Below the pieces are notes generated by a model. The model made no database searches. It was not told where the DNA came from and saw only the letters and a list, made by a program, of their open reading frames with translations. From Vulcanisaeta sp. JCM 16161 (lineage in GTDB: Archaea > Thermoproteota > Thermoprotei > Thermoproteales > Thermocladiaceae), in assembly GCF_001316285.1 (NCBI RefSeq), contig NZ_BBDO01000006.1, positions 1 to 64,000 of the forward strand: a stretch of 64,000 nucleotides of DNA. Direction: 5' to 3'. The translations under genes and the position numbers were made by a program. Below are positions 42,601 through 55,329 of the stretch, piece after piece. Numbering within the stretch: position 1 is the first letter of the stretch; each line of letters opens with the position of its first letter.

Positions 42601-43229
42601 ATGTACCATTGTATGAGACTCCCCCGGGGAATCTATGGTATAACGGATACAAGCTACACCATAAAGAATCACGTAGATGCCGCTAAGGCATTCCTAGAGG
42701 GTGGTGTTAGGATCGTTCAGTATAGGCGTAAGGAGGGCAGTATTAGGATTATGCTTGAGGAGGCTAAGGCAATTAGGAGGCTTTGTAGTGAGTATGGCGC
42801 AGTGTTCATAGTTGATGATAGGGTTGACGTAGCAATACTTAGTGATGCGGATGGGGTTCACGTGGGGCTTGACGATGCGCCTGTTGATGAGATTAGGAGG
42901 AGGTTTGGTGGTTTGATAATTGGGGCTAGTGCAAGTACCGTTGATGAGGCAATTCAGGGTGAAAGGGCTGGTGCTAACTACATAGGTGCTGGCTCGGTAT
43001 TTCCGAGCCAACCAGACCTGACTATAGGATAACAGGGCTAGAGGGATTGAGGAATATCGTCAGGTCGGTCAACATACCTGTCTACGCCATAGGCGGTATA
43101 ACACTCGAGAGCATACCAGCAATTAAGGCAACCGGCGCCTGGGGTGCGGCAGTAATTTCAGGAATACTCGCCGCTAAGGACCCCGTCAAGATGGCTAGGG
43201 CATTTGTTGAAGCTTGGGAAAGCGCGTAG
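42601..43229 (+). CDS. thiE: Thiamine-phosphate synthase (frame broken)
   Basis: About 209 aa. Motifs: GIYGITD, VRIVQYRRKEG (pyrophosphate site), FIVDDRVDVA, DGVHVGLDDAP, IIGASAST and YIGAGSVFPS. At 43010 CCC is reduced to CC; restoring it gives SPTRPDYRITGLEGLR and then PVYAIGGITLES. It joins the thiazole and pyrimidine phosphates in thiamine synthesis. The start may be the second Met (RLPRGIYG). Confidence 0.93.
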
Positions 43230-43296
43230 TTCTTTCTATTAACGTAGTTCTATACTTAATTCATGGAGTATTCTTACTGAATTTAGCAAATAAAAC

Positions 43297-43943
43297 GTGG
43301 CAACTACTACACCTGAAATGAGTAGAAAGGAGGTCGCTAGGCACTATGCTAATGCTATAGTTAAGCTCGTAATATATATAGTCGTGTACGTTGTTGTGGC
43401 CGCAATAGTTCACTGGATAATAGTAACTTTACTGCCGATGTTCCACGTAAATATTAAGCCATATGAAGGCTATGTGAACGTACTACTCGCTTTGGCCTTT
43501 GGTTACTTAATCGTGTCTGCCTTCGCCGACGTTATTTACTGGTCTATGAGGTTTAGGTATGATCACCCAACTGCTAGGGCTATGAGGAATGTATTCCTGC
43601 TAATAGGTATTGGTGCGTTAGTTGCTGGTATCGCAGGTGCCATTGGTGGTGGGATTGCCGGCGTGGCTGTCGGTGGCTTCCTCGGCATTGTGATTGGCTT
43701 TGCCGTTCAGCAGGTCCTTGGGCAGGCGGTGGCCGGGCTCTTCCTGTTATTGCTAGGCCGTTTAAGATTCATGATCATGTTAATTTGCTTGGTGAGGATG
43801 GTATTGTGAATGATGTGGCTATTCTATTTACTGAGGTTCTTAAGAGTGATGGTAGTAAAGTCCTGATACCAAATAACTCAATAATTGGTAACAAGATATA
43901 CATACTGCCCAAGCAGCAGCCTCAGCAGCAACAACAGAAGTGA
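43297..43943 (+). CDS. MscS-type mechanosensitive channel (frame broken)
   Basis: About 215 aa. Four hydrophobic segments, the last being the glycine/alanine-rich pore helix (AIGGGIAGVAVGGFLG, GFAVQQVLGQAVAG). After an indel near 43760 the other frame gives RPFKIHDHVNLLGEDG and VLIPNNSIIGNKIYI, the MscS beta domain. It ends with a Gln-rich tail. It is short at the C-terminus compared with bacterial MscS. Confidence 0.85.
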
Positions 43944-44000
43944 TTCATTGGGTTAAGATACAATATTAAATTTATTAATTGGTATATTCTCTTATTCCTC

Positions 44001-45217
44001 GTGCCATTACAGAGCCATGTCCAGATTGGTATTGTTGGTAAGCCTAATGTTGGTAAATCTACGTTCTTCGCCGCAGCGACCATGATTGACGTTAAGATTG
44101 CGCCATACCCATTCACCACCATTGAGCCTAATGTGGGTATTGGGTATGTCAGGATACCCTGCGTGTGCAGGGACTTGGGCGTTAAGGATAATCCCAGGAA
44201 TTCAATATGCATTGATGGTAATAGGTTCATACCCGTGGAGTTAATCGACGTTGCCGGCCTGGTTCCCGGGGCTTGGCAGGGTAGGGGCTTAGGTAATCAA
44301 TTCCTTGATCACTTGAGAAGAGCCCCCGTGCTTATCCACGTTGTTGATATGGCGGGCGCTACGGACGAGGAGGGTAGGTTAGTTAAGCCTGGTTCTCATG
44401 ATCCGCTGGTTGATATTGAGTTTCTTAGTAATGAGGTTACCATGTGGATGGTACAAATGCTCAGTAAGGATTGGGATAAGTTGGTTAGGCTTGTGGATTA
44501 TGCAAAGAAGCCACTGCTAGACGTACTGTATGATAGGTTTAGCGGGTTAGGCATAACCCAGGCGCAGATAAGTGATGCCCTCACTAAGTTAGGCCTCGAT
44601 AAGAAGCCCCTCAGTAGGTGGAGTGGTGATGATGTTAAGGGCTTCGTGTCAATGCTCAGGGAGTTGAGTAAGCCCATGGTCATTGCGGCAAATAAGATGG
44701 ATATTCCCGAGGCCGAGGATAATTATAAGAGGGTTATTAAGGAGGTCGGTAATAGGTATAGGGTTATCCCCGTGAGTGCTGATTATGAGCTCGCACTTAG
44801 AAGGGCGGCTAAGGCGAATCTGATTAAGTACATACCTGGGATGATGACTTTGAGGTTATCTCGAATAATTTAACGAAGGCTCAAAGGGATGCCCTGGAGA
44901 GGATTAGGGACTTCATGCATAAGTGGGGTGGTACTGGCGTCATTAAGGCGTTGAATACTGCCGTGTTCGATGTCCTAGGCATGATTGCGGTTTACCCAGT
45001 GGCAGATGAAAGGAGGTTTACTGATACGGAGGGTAATGTGTTACCGGATGTCTTATTACTACCTAAGGATGCTACGGTACTGGATTTGGCTAGGGAAATC
45101 CATAGCGAGATTGCCGAGAGGGCTATCACGGGTGTTGACGCCATTACTGGCAAGAGACTTGGCGTTAATTCAAGGCTTTGGCATAGGGCTGTCGTGAAGA
45201 TCTACATATCAAAGTGA
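44001..45217 (+). CDS. OBG-family GTPase/ATPase, YchF type with TGS domain (frame broken)
   Basis: About 405 aa. G1 GKPNVGKST, PYPFTTIEPNVGIGYV, G3 DVAGLVPGA, the inserted helical domain, AANKMDIPEA (G4) and a C-terminal TGS-like end (FDVLGMIAVYPVADERR, LPKDATVLDLAREIH). One indel near 44850 (before FEVISNNLTKAQRDAL). Archaeal YchF relatives interact with ribosomes; the real role is uncertain. Confidence 0.92.
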
Positions 45218-45225
45218 GCGGTTTC

Positions 45226-47156
45226 CTACATCCTCCTTAATCGAGGTATACCGAGTATGTCCATGGCATTACCAAGCACTGTTCTCACGGCATTCACAAG
45301 GTTTATCCTAAACTCCCTAATGCCGGGCTCGGCATTGAGCACGGGGTACTTCTCATAATAACTATTGAATACCAGGGATAGCCTATTTACATACTCAATT
45401 ATGTTCTCAAGTCTTAATTCCTGGGCAGCCCTGGCAATGACCTCAGGATACTCACCAAGTAACAGTATTAATTCCCTCTCCTCATTAGCGATATTGTTGG
45501 GTATTTGCGTAAGCCTGGGAATATCACCAGCCTTCTCGAGTATTCCGTTAGTCCTTACGTATGTGTACTGAACAAATGGACCACTATTCTGTCTCAAATT
45601 CAGCACCTTATCCCATGAGAATGTCAATGGCTTATTCGGGCTTACCGATAGAAAGGAGTACCTAATCGCGCCGACCGCCACCGCCTCTGCCACCTTATCA
45701 GCCTCATCGGGCGAAAACCTGCCCTTTACAATCTCCATAACCCTATCCTTGGCCTCATTCAGCAACTCATCAAGTGATACGTAAACCCCCTTTCTACCGC
45801 TCATTTTCATTCCAGCCAGGTTAACCATCTCATAGGAGTAATGAATGAGCTTCTTAGCCAGGTCCTGATACCCCATCGCGTACAACGCCAGCCTAAGTTG
45901 TGCCTGTGGGTGTGCCTGCTCAGAGCCGATAACCCTTATCAACTTATCAAACTTGAAATTATCCCAGAACCAGAGGGCGTAGGCAATATCCCTCGTTAGG
46001 TATAGGCTTGTTCCGTCGCTCCTGAGGAGCGTGGCCTTCGGTATGTACCTAGGTAGTTTAAGCTCGTCCCAAAGCCCAAGGTCCTGGGCATACTTATCAG
46101 CCCTAAACACCAATGCGCCATTATCCCTCTCGATGTATTGTGGAGCCCTCCTAAGCAATTCATTGATTACCCTGGAAACACCACCGTTATCCACGGCAAC
46201 CTCGCTCTCGAAATCCCACGAATCAAAACCTATTCCAAGCCTATCCAGTGTTATCCTGAAGCCCCTAAGCACTATGTCAACGGCCTCCCTAATGACCTTC
46301 CTAACGAACTCATCACCCTCCTCATAAGCCCTTGACCACTGCTTAACCATTAATGGGAGATCCTCAAACTTACTCAATCCCTTAAGCAAGGTCTCAGTAA
46401 GCTCCTTATCCCTCTCCATGAAGTTATTAATTACGGAGACCCACTCATCCCTCTCGCCAATTAGCTTATTGGCATCCTCATACTTACCCTCATTCTTAAG
46501 CTGCTCAATCTGCTTGCTCAATCTCTTAATCTCGCTTACTGCATAGGTTACTGAATAGATTATGCCCATTACATCATCAGGTTTCCAACCACTATTAACT
46601 CTATTAAGCACGAGGTCCTTAGCCACGTAATAGCCAATGCCGACATACGGCATTTGGTCACCACAATCATTAACGTAGAAGTGAACCCTAACTGAGGCAC
46701 CACAGAAGCGTAGTAACCTCGCCAATGAGTCTCCAAGCACCGCGTTCCTACCATGACCAATATGCATTGGCTTAGCAGGGTTCGCACTTGTATGTTCTAT
46801 TACATAGCTACCTGTTGGGCACTTATCACTAAGGCCGTACCTATTACCCAAGTTATTAATTGATGATAATACTATGTTTGCATAATTCCTTATATCAATA
46901 TCAATGTTTAAATAGCCATTAACTAATATGGTTCTATTTATTAATTTTAATTGAGGTATTATCTTATTATTTATTATTTCGTCAATATTCTTATGCTCCC
47001 TCACAATGCTATGCATTGGAATTGCTAGATAACCGTACTGCGGCGGCGCCTTATTACTTCATTAATGTACTTAGTCGTATCAATTCCGATTTCTGCGCTT
47101 AAAAGTTCAAGGAGCTTTTGGACGTCCCTAATCACTTCATTATATGGATTACTCAT
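45226..47156 (-). CDS. argS: Arginyl-tRNA synthetase (frame broken at N-terminus)
   Basis: About 643 aa. The open frame starts at 47016, but upstream frames give MSNPYNEVIRDVQKLLELL and PPPQYGYLAIP, the normal Add-1 domain, from ATG 47156; the indel is near 47045 (GCCGCCGC run). Class I motifs: PAKPMHIGHGRN (HIGH) and AGMKMSGRKG (KMSK-like). It charges tRNA-Arg. It is convergent with YchF, 8 bases apart. Confidence 0.97.
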
Positions 47157-47222
47157 TCAAGAATTGTTATAACCTCTAACTATTAAATGTTTTAATGCTG
47201 TTGATTAGGTCTTGGTGTAAGG

Positions 47223-47230
47223 CTTATATA
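47223..47230 (+). promoter_or_regulatory. TATA box of the rpoH/rpoB cluster
   Basis: CTTATATA lies about 24-30 bases before the GTG of rpoH, predicting a leaderless start for the polymerase operon. Confidence 0.6.
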
Positions 47231-47252
47231 GCCTTATGATGAGCGCAACATC

Positions 47253-47524
47253 GTGAGTTCAGGAGGTAGGAGGAGGAAGACTGAGGAGCGTTTTAGGAGG
47301 ATTCTTGAGCATGAATACATGCCTAAGGCCGAGATTGTGCCTAAGGAGGAGGTTAAGGAGATTCTTAAGCAGTTGAATGCTAAGGTTTTCCAGCTTCCAT
47401 GGATTAGGGCGAGCGATCCATTGGCCAGGGCCATAGGCGCTAAGCTGGTAACGTAATTAGGATAATCAGGAAGTCCGACACAGCAGGCGAGTTCGTTACG
47501 TATAGGTTCGTGGTTCCAGGCTGA
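47253..47524 (+). CDS. rpoH: DNA-directed RNA polymerase subunit H (Rpb5 C-terminal homologue; frame broken)
   Basis: About 90 aa with a GTG start. [19 protein letters not shown] and [17 protein letters not shown] are the Rpb5 core. Near 47451 one G is missing from GGG; restoring it gives [19 protein letters not shown] to the stop at 47522-47524. It is the jaw subunit of the polymerase and normally leads the rpoB-A1-A2 operon, as here. Confidence 0.95.
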
Positions 47525-47643
47525 TATACAAAGCAATTTAAATAGGCCCTTTATAAGAGGGTAAGAGCATGATTATTCAGTCTATGGATAAACATCCTGG
47601 AAAAAAAGAGTTTAAATATTGATTTTGCATGGGGTGATTAATC

Positions 47644-50600
47644 ATGCCAACGGATAATCCTAACATTGAGCATGGTAAGATGCTGAACTCAGTGCCAATA
47701 CCAATCCTAAGGTCTAAGAGGGCTTACACGGCATTCCCATCATCAGACGATAGGTGGGAGTTGGTAAGGGCATTCATTAGGGAGGGCGGCCTCGTTAGGC
47801 ATCAGATTGATTCATTCAATGACTTTGTGGAGAAGAAGCTGCAGGAGATTGTTAATGAGAACAGCATAATCGAGACAGAGGTTAAGGGTCTCTACATAAA
47901 GCTTGAGAGGATTGAGGTTGGGAAGCCAAGGGTTAGGGAGGCAGACGCAAGTGAACACATACTCTACCCAATGGAGGCTAGGCTCAGGAACCTAACCTAT
48001 GCAGCACCGCTTTACCTAACGATGGTGCTTTATGTGAATGATGAGGAGGTTGATAGGCAGAAGGTCTACATCGGCGACCTACCAATAATGGTTAGGTCAA
48101 AGTTCTGCAACTTATATGGGCTTAAACGGCAGGAATTAATCAGTAAGCTTGAGGACCCGGATGACCCAGGCGGTTACTTCATCATTAATGGTAGTGAGAG
48201 AGTCATAGTCTCCCAAGAGGATTTGGCTCCAAATAAGCCGTTTTACGACAAGGGTGACAAGGCTAGCATTACCCACGTAGCCAAGGTAATATCGATTGGC
48301 GCTGGTATAAGACTACCGTCACGGTCGAGAGGCATAAGGACGGCATTATATACGTGACATTCCCTGCAATAGCCACCAGGATACCATTCCCAATAGTAAT
48401 GAGGCGCTTGGCCTAGAGACGGATGAGGACATAGTGCTTGCGGTGAGCGATGACCCTGACATACAGAATGAATTATTACCTTCACTTCAATTCTCCGTTC
48501 AAATCGCCAGCACGGTTGATGACGCGCTGGACTTCATAGGCAGTAAGGTAGCCATTGGGCAGCCCAGGGAGGTTAGGATTGAGAGGGCGAAGCAGGTTCT
48601 TGATAAGTACTTCCTGCCTCACCTGGCACTACCGAGGATGCCAGGATAAGGAAGGCATTGATGGTTGGGCAGATGGTTAAGGGAGTAATTGAGATGTACC
48701 TTGGGCGTAGGCAGCCCGATGATAAGGACCACATAGCCAACAAGAGGGTTAGGCTCGTTGGTGACCTAATGGCTCAGTTGTTTAGGGCCGTGTTTAGGCA
48801 GGTGATTCAGGACATTAGACAACAACTGGAGAGGCATTATTCGAGGGGTAAGATACCGAGCTTAGTTACGCTTGTTAGGGCAGACATAATAACTGAGAGG
48901 ATAAGGCATGCATTGGCCACGGGTAACTGGATAGGCGGTAGGACAGGAGTGTCGCAGATGCTTGATAGGACCAACATCATGTCAACACTAAGCCACTTGA
49001 GAAGGGTCGTTTCTAATCTAAGCAGGACACAACCTCATTTCGAGGCCAGGGACTTACACCCAACCCAGTGGGGTAGGCTTTGTGCAATTGAGACTCCTGA
49101 GGGCCAGAACTGCGGCTTGGTGAAGAACCTGGCATTACTAGCCACAATAACAGTCGGTGTTGATGAGAATGAGGTCGAGAAAATGCTTTATGACTTAGGC
49201 GTTGTACCAATACTGAAGGCTAGGAAGGAGGGTGTTAAGGGTACTGAGGTTTACCTGAATGGTAGGTTAATAGGCATTCATACAGAGCCTGATAAGTTGG
49301 TTAGTACGATTAGGGAGATGAGGAGGAGGGGGCAGATTAATCATGAGATTAATGTTGCTAGGATAAGGAATGAGTACCTTGATGAGGTTAGGGTTAACTG
49401 TGACGGTGGTAGGCTTAGAAGACCATTAATAATCATTGATAACGGAAAGCCAAGACTAAGGCCCGAACATATTGAGAAGTTGAGGAAGGGTGAGTGGACT
49501 TGGAGCGACCTGATTAGTAATGGCATAATTGAGTACCTTGATGGTGATGAGGAGGAGAATGCCTGGTGGCCATTAACCCCGAGGAGGACATGAGTAAGTA
49601 CACACATATGGAGGTAATACCGTCAGTCATGATTGGTGCCGTGGCATCCATAATACCGTACGCAGAGCACAACCAATCACCCAGGAATATCTATGAGGCT
49701 GCAATGGCGAAGCAGAGTCTCGGATTCCCAGCTGCTAATTACAGGTTTAGAATGGATAGTAGGGGTCACCTACTTATTTATCCTGAGAGGCCGTTGGTAA
49801 TAACGAGGGGAATAGAGCTTAATGGCTACTTAGAGAGGCCGGCAGGGCAGAACGCGGTGGTTGCGTTATTAACATACACGGGCTATAACATGGAAGATGC
49901 CGTTATACTGAATAAGTCAGCCATTGAGAGGGGTATGTATAGGAGCGTATTCTTTAGAACATACGAAACAGAGCAGATGAGGTACCCAGGTGGTGAGGAG
50001 GATAGGATAGAAATACCGTCTGCCGAGGTCAGGGGTTATAAAGGACCTGAGGCCTACGCTCACCTAGATGAGGATGGTATCGTATCACCTGAGGTATTTG
50101 TTTCGGGCGGTGAGGTGCTGATAGGCAAGACATCACCGCCGAGGTTCTATGGCGTATATACAGAAACAGTGGTATCCAGCGCTAGGAGGGATTCGTCAAT
50201 AACCGTTAGGCGTGGTGAGAAGGGCATTGTCGATAGTGTGGTGGTTACGGAAACTAACGAAGGCTACAAGCTCGTTAAGGTTAAGGTCAGGGAGTTGAGG
50301 GTGCCGGAGCTTGGTGATAAATTCGCCAGTAGGCATGGGCAGAAGGGTGTCATGGGCATGATGATACCAATGCAGGACATGCCATTCACAGAGGATGGAA
50401 TAACACCAGACATAATAGTTAATCCACATGCATTACCGAGTAGAATGACCGTTGGCCAACTACTTGAGTCCATGGCTGGTAAGGTCGCGGCATTGAGGGG
50501 CGTCATGATTGATGCAACGCCGTTTGAGGGCGTGACTGAGGAGGAGCTCAGAGACTTGCTCATTAGGTCTGGCTTTAGGTGGGATGGTAAGGAGGTCATG

Positions 50601-51063
50601 TATAGTGGATTGACCGGTAGGAGCTTGAGCCGACATATTCATTGGCGTTGTTTATTATCAGAAGCTTCACCATATGGTTGCTGATAAGATACATGCTAGG
50701 GCGAGGGGTCCCGTACAGATACTGACTAGACAACCAACGGAGGGTAGGTCTAGGGAGGGTGGTCTCAGGCTTGGTGAGATGGAGAGGGATGTATTGATAG
50801 CCCATGGTGCAGCCGCCCTACTTAGGGAGAGACTTGTTGAGTCCAGTGATAAGTATGTTATGTATGTCTGCGAGGATTGCGGCATGATTGCTTGGTATGA
50901 CTCCAATAAGGGTAAGCCTGTTTGTCCAATACACGGTGATAAGGGTAGGATTGCGAGGGTTGTTGTGCCCTATGCATTTAAATTATTGCTCCAGGAATTA
51001 ATGAGTCTAGGTATTTACCCAAGGATTGAGGTGGGTGATCTAATTGAGGAGAGGAGGGCCTGA
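47644..51063 (+). CDS. rpoB: DNA-directed RNA polymerase subunit B (frame broken)
   Basis: About 1,140 aa in five pieces (47644-48357, 48434-48649, 48658-49593, 49566-50684, 50674-51063). Conserved blocks: [65 protein letters not shown] and the zinc site [10 protein letters not shown] with CPIHGD. Breaks are mostly GGG read as GG (48383, 48613) or TT read as T (48307). Full-length B subunit, not split into B'/B''. A TATA-like GTTTAAATA is just upstream. Confidence 0.98.
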
Positions 51064-51102
51064 TAAGGTTTATTTAATTGTTGGTCAGGGAGGTGGTGAG
51101 GG

Positions 51103-53774
51103 ATGGTAGCCCAGACCGAGAAGGTATCCGTTAGGGAGGAGGAAATACCGCTTAAGGCCATAAAGGCCATTAAATTCTCGATTCTCTCGCCGGACATCAT
51201 AAGGTCGATGTCCGTCATGGAGATAACGACGTCGGAGACCTATGATGAGCTGGTAGGCCGATGGTCGGTGGATTAATGGATAGGAGATTAGGCGTTGTTG
51301 AGCCTGGTGCCAGGTGCGAGACCTGTGGCAATCCACCCGATAAGTGCCCTGGGCATTTCGGTAGGATAGAGCTCGCAAGGCCGGTAATACATGTTGAGTA
51401 TGCTAAGTATATCCATGACCTGCTTAGGACAACCTGTAGGGAATGCGGTAGGATATTATTAACGGACGAGGAGATCGAGAAGTATAGTAAGAGGTTGGCT
51501 AGGCTGAGGGTTAGGTGGAAATTGCTTGCCGATAGGCTTATTGAGAGGATTAGGAAGAAGGCCATGGAGAGGACCGTATGCCCACATTGCGGTGCTAAGC
51601 AGTATAAGATTAGGTTTGAGAGGCCGTACACGTTCTATGAGGAGAAGGAGAATGGTGTCTTGGAGAAGCTTGATCCAATGAAGATTAGGGAGAGACTTGA
51701 GAAGATTCCAGACAGCGACCTGGAGTTATTGGGTTGGGATCCGAAGTTCGCAAGGCCTGAGTGGGCGATTTTAACGGTATTACCTGTACCGCCACCGCAG
51801 GTTAGGCCCTCAATACAGCTAGAGACAGGGCAGAGGAGTGAGGATGACTTGACGCATAAGCTCGTTGATATTGTTAGGGTCAATGAGAAGCTTAGAACGG
51901 CCATTGACTCAGGCGCGCCAAGTAGTGTGGTTGATCAATTATGGGACCTACTCCAGTATCACGTGGCCACCTACTTCAATAATGAATTACCAAACCTACC
52001 ACCAGTCAAGCATAGGAGCGGTAGGCCACTAAAGACCCTGGCCCAGAGGCTTAAGGGTAAGGAGGGTAGATTCAGGGGAAGCCTATCAGGTAAGAGGGTT
52101 GACTTCTCATCAAGGACCGTAATCAGCCCAGATCCCAACCTAAGCATCAATGAAGTTGGTGTCCCAATAGACGTTGCTAAGATATTAACGGTACCTATGA
52201 CGGTTACTGAGTGGAATCTCGAACTGGCTAGGCAGTTGGTGCTTAATGGTCCTGAGGTATGGCCTGGCGCCAATTACGTGATTTACCCAGACGGTAGAAG
52301 GGTTGACCTTAGGTACTTCAGGGATAGGCGTGAACTGGCCAATAAGCTGGCCCCTGGATTCATAGTTGAAAGGCACTTAATGAATGGAGACATTGTGCTA
52401 TTCAATAGACAGCCAAGTCTACATAGGATGTCGATGATGGGCCACATAGTTAGGGTATTGCCTGGCAGGACCTTTAGGCTTCATCTAGCTGTTTGCCCGC
52501 CATATAACGCGGACTTTGATGGGGATGAGATGAACCTACATGTGCCGCAGAATGAGGAGGCTAGGGCTGAGGCTAAGACGTTGATGCTTGTTCAGAATCA
52601 CATAATAACGCCTAGGTATGGTGGGCCAATAATAGGTGCTAGGCAGGACTACATAACGGGCGGTTACCTATTAACTAGGAAGGACACATTCATAAATAAG
52701 GAATTGCTCATGTACCTACTGGCCGCGGCTAATTATGATGGTGAAATTGATGAGCCGGCCATAATGCACCCGAAGGAGCTTTGGACGGGTAAACAAGTCA
52801 TATCAATGCTCCTGCCCAAGGACCTAAACTGGGTTCAACCAACGGCAATTAAGGAGAGTTGCAAGGATCCATACAACTGCTACACAGATGAGTACATAAT
52901 AGTGATTAATGGTTATATGGCCACTGGAGTCCTGGATAAGAAGTCCATTGGTGCTGAGCAGGTTGACTCGCTATGGCACGTAATAGTTAAGAGGTACGGC
53001 AATGACTATGCAAGGAAGTGGGTCGACTCAATACTAAGGGCGTTACTCAGGTTCCTAGACCTTAGGGGATTCTCGATGGGTATCGATTCACTGGAGATGC
53101 CACCCGAGAGCTATAGGGAGCTTGAGAAGCTCTATGAGGAGAGTGAGAGGAAGGTCCTTGATTACATACAGAGGTTTAGGGAGGGTAAGCTTGAGGCTGA
53201 GCCTGGCTTAACGGTTGAGGAGACATTAGAGAATGACATAACGATAGAGTTAAGCGTGTTAGGGAGGCCGCAGCCCGTGTTGCTGAGAAGTATATCAATA
53301 AGGACGGTGAGGCGTACATAATGGCTAAGACAGGCGCCAGGGTAGTATTGTCAATATAACGCAGATGGTGGCTATGATTGGTCAACAGACAATAAGGGGT
53401 GAGCGCTTTAAGAGGGGATTCACTGGAAGGACTACGGCTCATTTCGAACCTGGTGACCTCGGCCAATAGCTAAGGGATTCGTTAGGGACAACTTCAAGGT
53501 GGGCTTATCACCGATTGAGTTCTTCTTCCATGCAGCTGGTGGTAGGGATGGCCTAGTGGATACTGCCGTCAGAACAGCCCAGAGCGGCTACATGCAGAGG
53601 AGGCTCATTAATGCATTGCAGGATATTTATGTTGCCTATGATGGAACTGTGAGGAACGCCTCAGGCTCCATAATACAGACTAAGTATGCTGAGGATGGTA
53701 TTGACGTTAGTAAGAGCGACCACGGAAGGCTTAATTTAGATGAGATATTTAGGAGGGCAGGCATTAATAGGTGA
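51103..53774 (+). CDS. rpoA1: DNA-directed RNA polymerase subunit A' (frame broken)
   Basis: About 892 aa. Starts at ATG 51103 ([17 protein letters not shown]). Breaks near 51255 (GGG to GG), 53260, 53335 (GGGG to GGG) and 53465 (CCC to CC). The zinc-binding N-terminus is [16 protein letters not shown] and the catalytic loop is [10 protein letters not shown], the Mg-chelating triad. Ends GINR at 53774, where rpoA2 begins with a 4-base overlap. Confidence 0.98.
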
Positions 53775-54949
53775 TGGGTATGGCTGAGGCGAGGAACGTG
53801 GTATCGCAGGAGGAGTTGAATAACATATTAGCCCAATTAGCTAATATACTGCCTCCAAGGATTATTGATGAACTGAGAAACAAGTTATCAGGCGTGGAAA
53901 TAACTAGGGAGCAATTAGCGAGATTAGTTAAGATATTGGTTGATGAGTACTATAAAATGCTTATTGATCCAGGAGAGGCTATTGGCATTGTTACTGCGCA
54001 ATCTGTTGGTGAGCCAAGCACACAGATGATCCTTAGGTCATTCCACTTCGCAGGGCTTAGGGAGTTCTCGATGGCGCTTGGTTTACCAAGAATGATAGAA
54101 CTCGTTGATGCCAGGAGGAAGCCGTCGGTACCCATGATGACGATATACCTAGATGAAGAGCATAGGAATGACCCGAACAAGGCTCAGGAGGTTGCCTATA
54201 AGATCCAGTTAACGACGATAGAAAACGTTACCAAGAGTGTTGAGGTTGATTACATAAATTCACAAATAACCATTGAGATTGACGAGGATGAACTTAAGCA
54301 AAGGGGTTTGAGTATGGAGGATGTTAGGAAGGTTGTGGAGAGGATTAAGGGTAAGGGTGCCCAGGTGGAAATTGAGGGTAATGTCATTAGGATCACGTTA
54401 GAGGAGGCCGACATAATAAAGCTAAGGAGAATTAGGGATAAGGTGATGCAGACCAGGCTTGCCGGTATTAAGAATGTTAAGAAGACCCTAGTTAGGTATA
54501 AGGATGGTGAATGGATAATAGAGACTGAGGGTACGAACCTGGAGGCAGTCCTCACAATAGACGGGGTTGATTATAGGAGGACGATATCCAACGATATTCA
54601 TGAGGTTGCGGAGGTATTGGGCATAGAGGCTGCAAGGACAGTCATTATGAGGGAGTTGAAGAAGGTTCTTGACCAGCAGGGTTTGGACACGGATATTAGG
54701 CACCTAATGCTTATTTCCGACGTAATGACTTGGACAGGCAGGGTTAGGCAGGTTGGTAGGCATGGCGTTGTTGGTGAGAAGGAAAGCCCGCTGGCCAGGG
54801 CTGCCTTTGAGGTTACGGTTAAGAACCTCGTCGAGGCCTCAATTAAGGGTGAGTTGGAGAGCTTCAGGGGTGTTGTCGAGAGCGTTCTTGCTGGTAAGTA
54901 CATACCGATTGGCACAGGTATTGTTCAGTTGCTAATGGAATTCGAGTAA
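53771..54949 (+). CDS. rpoA2: DNA-directed RNA polymerase subunit A''
   Basis: 392 aa, intact. Motifs: IGIVTAQSVGEPSTQMILRSF (trigger-loop region), FHFAGLREFSMALGLPR, and the C-terminal TWTGRVRQVGRHGVVGEK and ASIKGELESFRG. Either GTG 53771 or the nearby ATG is the start. With A' it makes the largest polymerase subunit, split as usual in archaea. Confidence 0.97.
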   Translation: MMGMAEARNVVSQEELNNILAQLANILPPRIIDELRNKLSGVEITREQLARLVKILVDEYYKMLIDPGEAIGIVTAQSVGEPSTQMILRSFHFAGLREFSMALGLPRMIELVDARRKPSVPMMTIYLDEEHRNDPNKAQEVAYKIQLTTIENVTKSVEVDYINSQITIEIDEDELKQRGLSMEDVRKVVERIKGKGAQVEIEGNVIRITLEEADIIKLRRIRDKVMQTRLAGIKNVKKTLVRYKDGEWIIETEGTNLEAVLTIDGVDYRRTISNDIHEVAEVLGIEAARTVIMRELKKVLDQQGLDTDIRHLMLISDVMTWTGRVRQVGRHGVVGEKESPLARAAFEVTVKNLVEASIKGELESFRGVVESVLAGKYIPIGTGIVQLLMEFE

Positions 54950-55012
54950 AATAATACCTAGGCCTATCGTTGGCATTAGGTTTAAATAGGGTTTTTTTCA
55001 GGGCTGTCTTGA

Positions 55013-55324
55013 ATGATTGATATTTCACGAGAACTACAGGTTGCGTTGAACACGGGTAAGGTAATGCTTGGTTATAGGAAATCGCTTAAGGCGGTAATTG
55101 ACGGTTCAGCAAAACTGGTAATACTAGCGTCTAATGCGCCGGCTGATGTCATGAACACAGTACAGTACTATGCAAAGTTATCAAATGTGCCTGTGTATGT
55201 GTTTCAGGGATCAAGCTGGGACCTTGGTGCAGCCGTTAGAAAGCCCTTTAAGATCTCGACAATAGCCATAATTGATCCAGGAGAAAGCAATATATTGGCT
55301 TTAGTAACACAACGTACTGGGTGA
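55013..55324 (+). CDS. rpl30e: Ribosomal protein L30e
   Basis: 103 aa, intact. L30e pattern: ELQVALNTGKVMLGYRKSL, AKLVILASNAP, YAKLSNVPVYVFQGSSWDLG. 50S subunit protein of the L7Ae/L30e fold. TATA GTTTAAATAG about 26 bases before the ATG suggests its own leaderless promoter after rpoA2. Confidence 0.95.
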   Translation: MIDISRELQVALNTGKVMLGYRKSLKAVIDGSAKLVILASNAPADVMNTVQYYAKLSNVPVYVFQGSSWDLGAAVRKPFKISTIAIIDPGESNILALVTQRTG

Positions 55325-55329
55325 TCATA

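Noticed and set aside
42990..43010. Inverted repeat GGCTCGG/CCGAGCC
   Set aside because: It lies inside thiE coding sequence over the conserved GSVFPS motif, so it is explained by the protein code.
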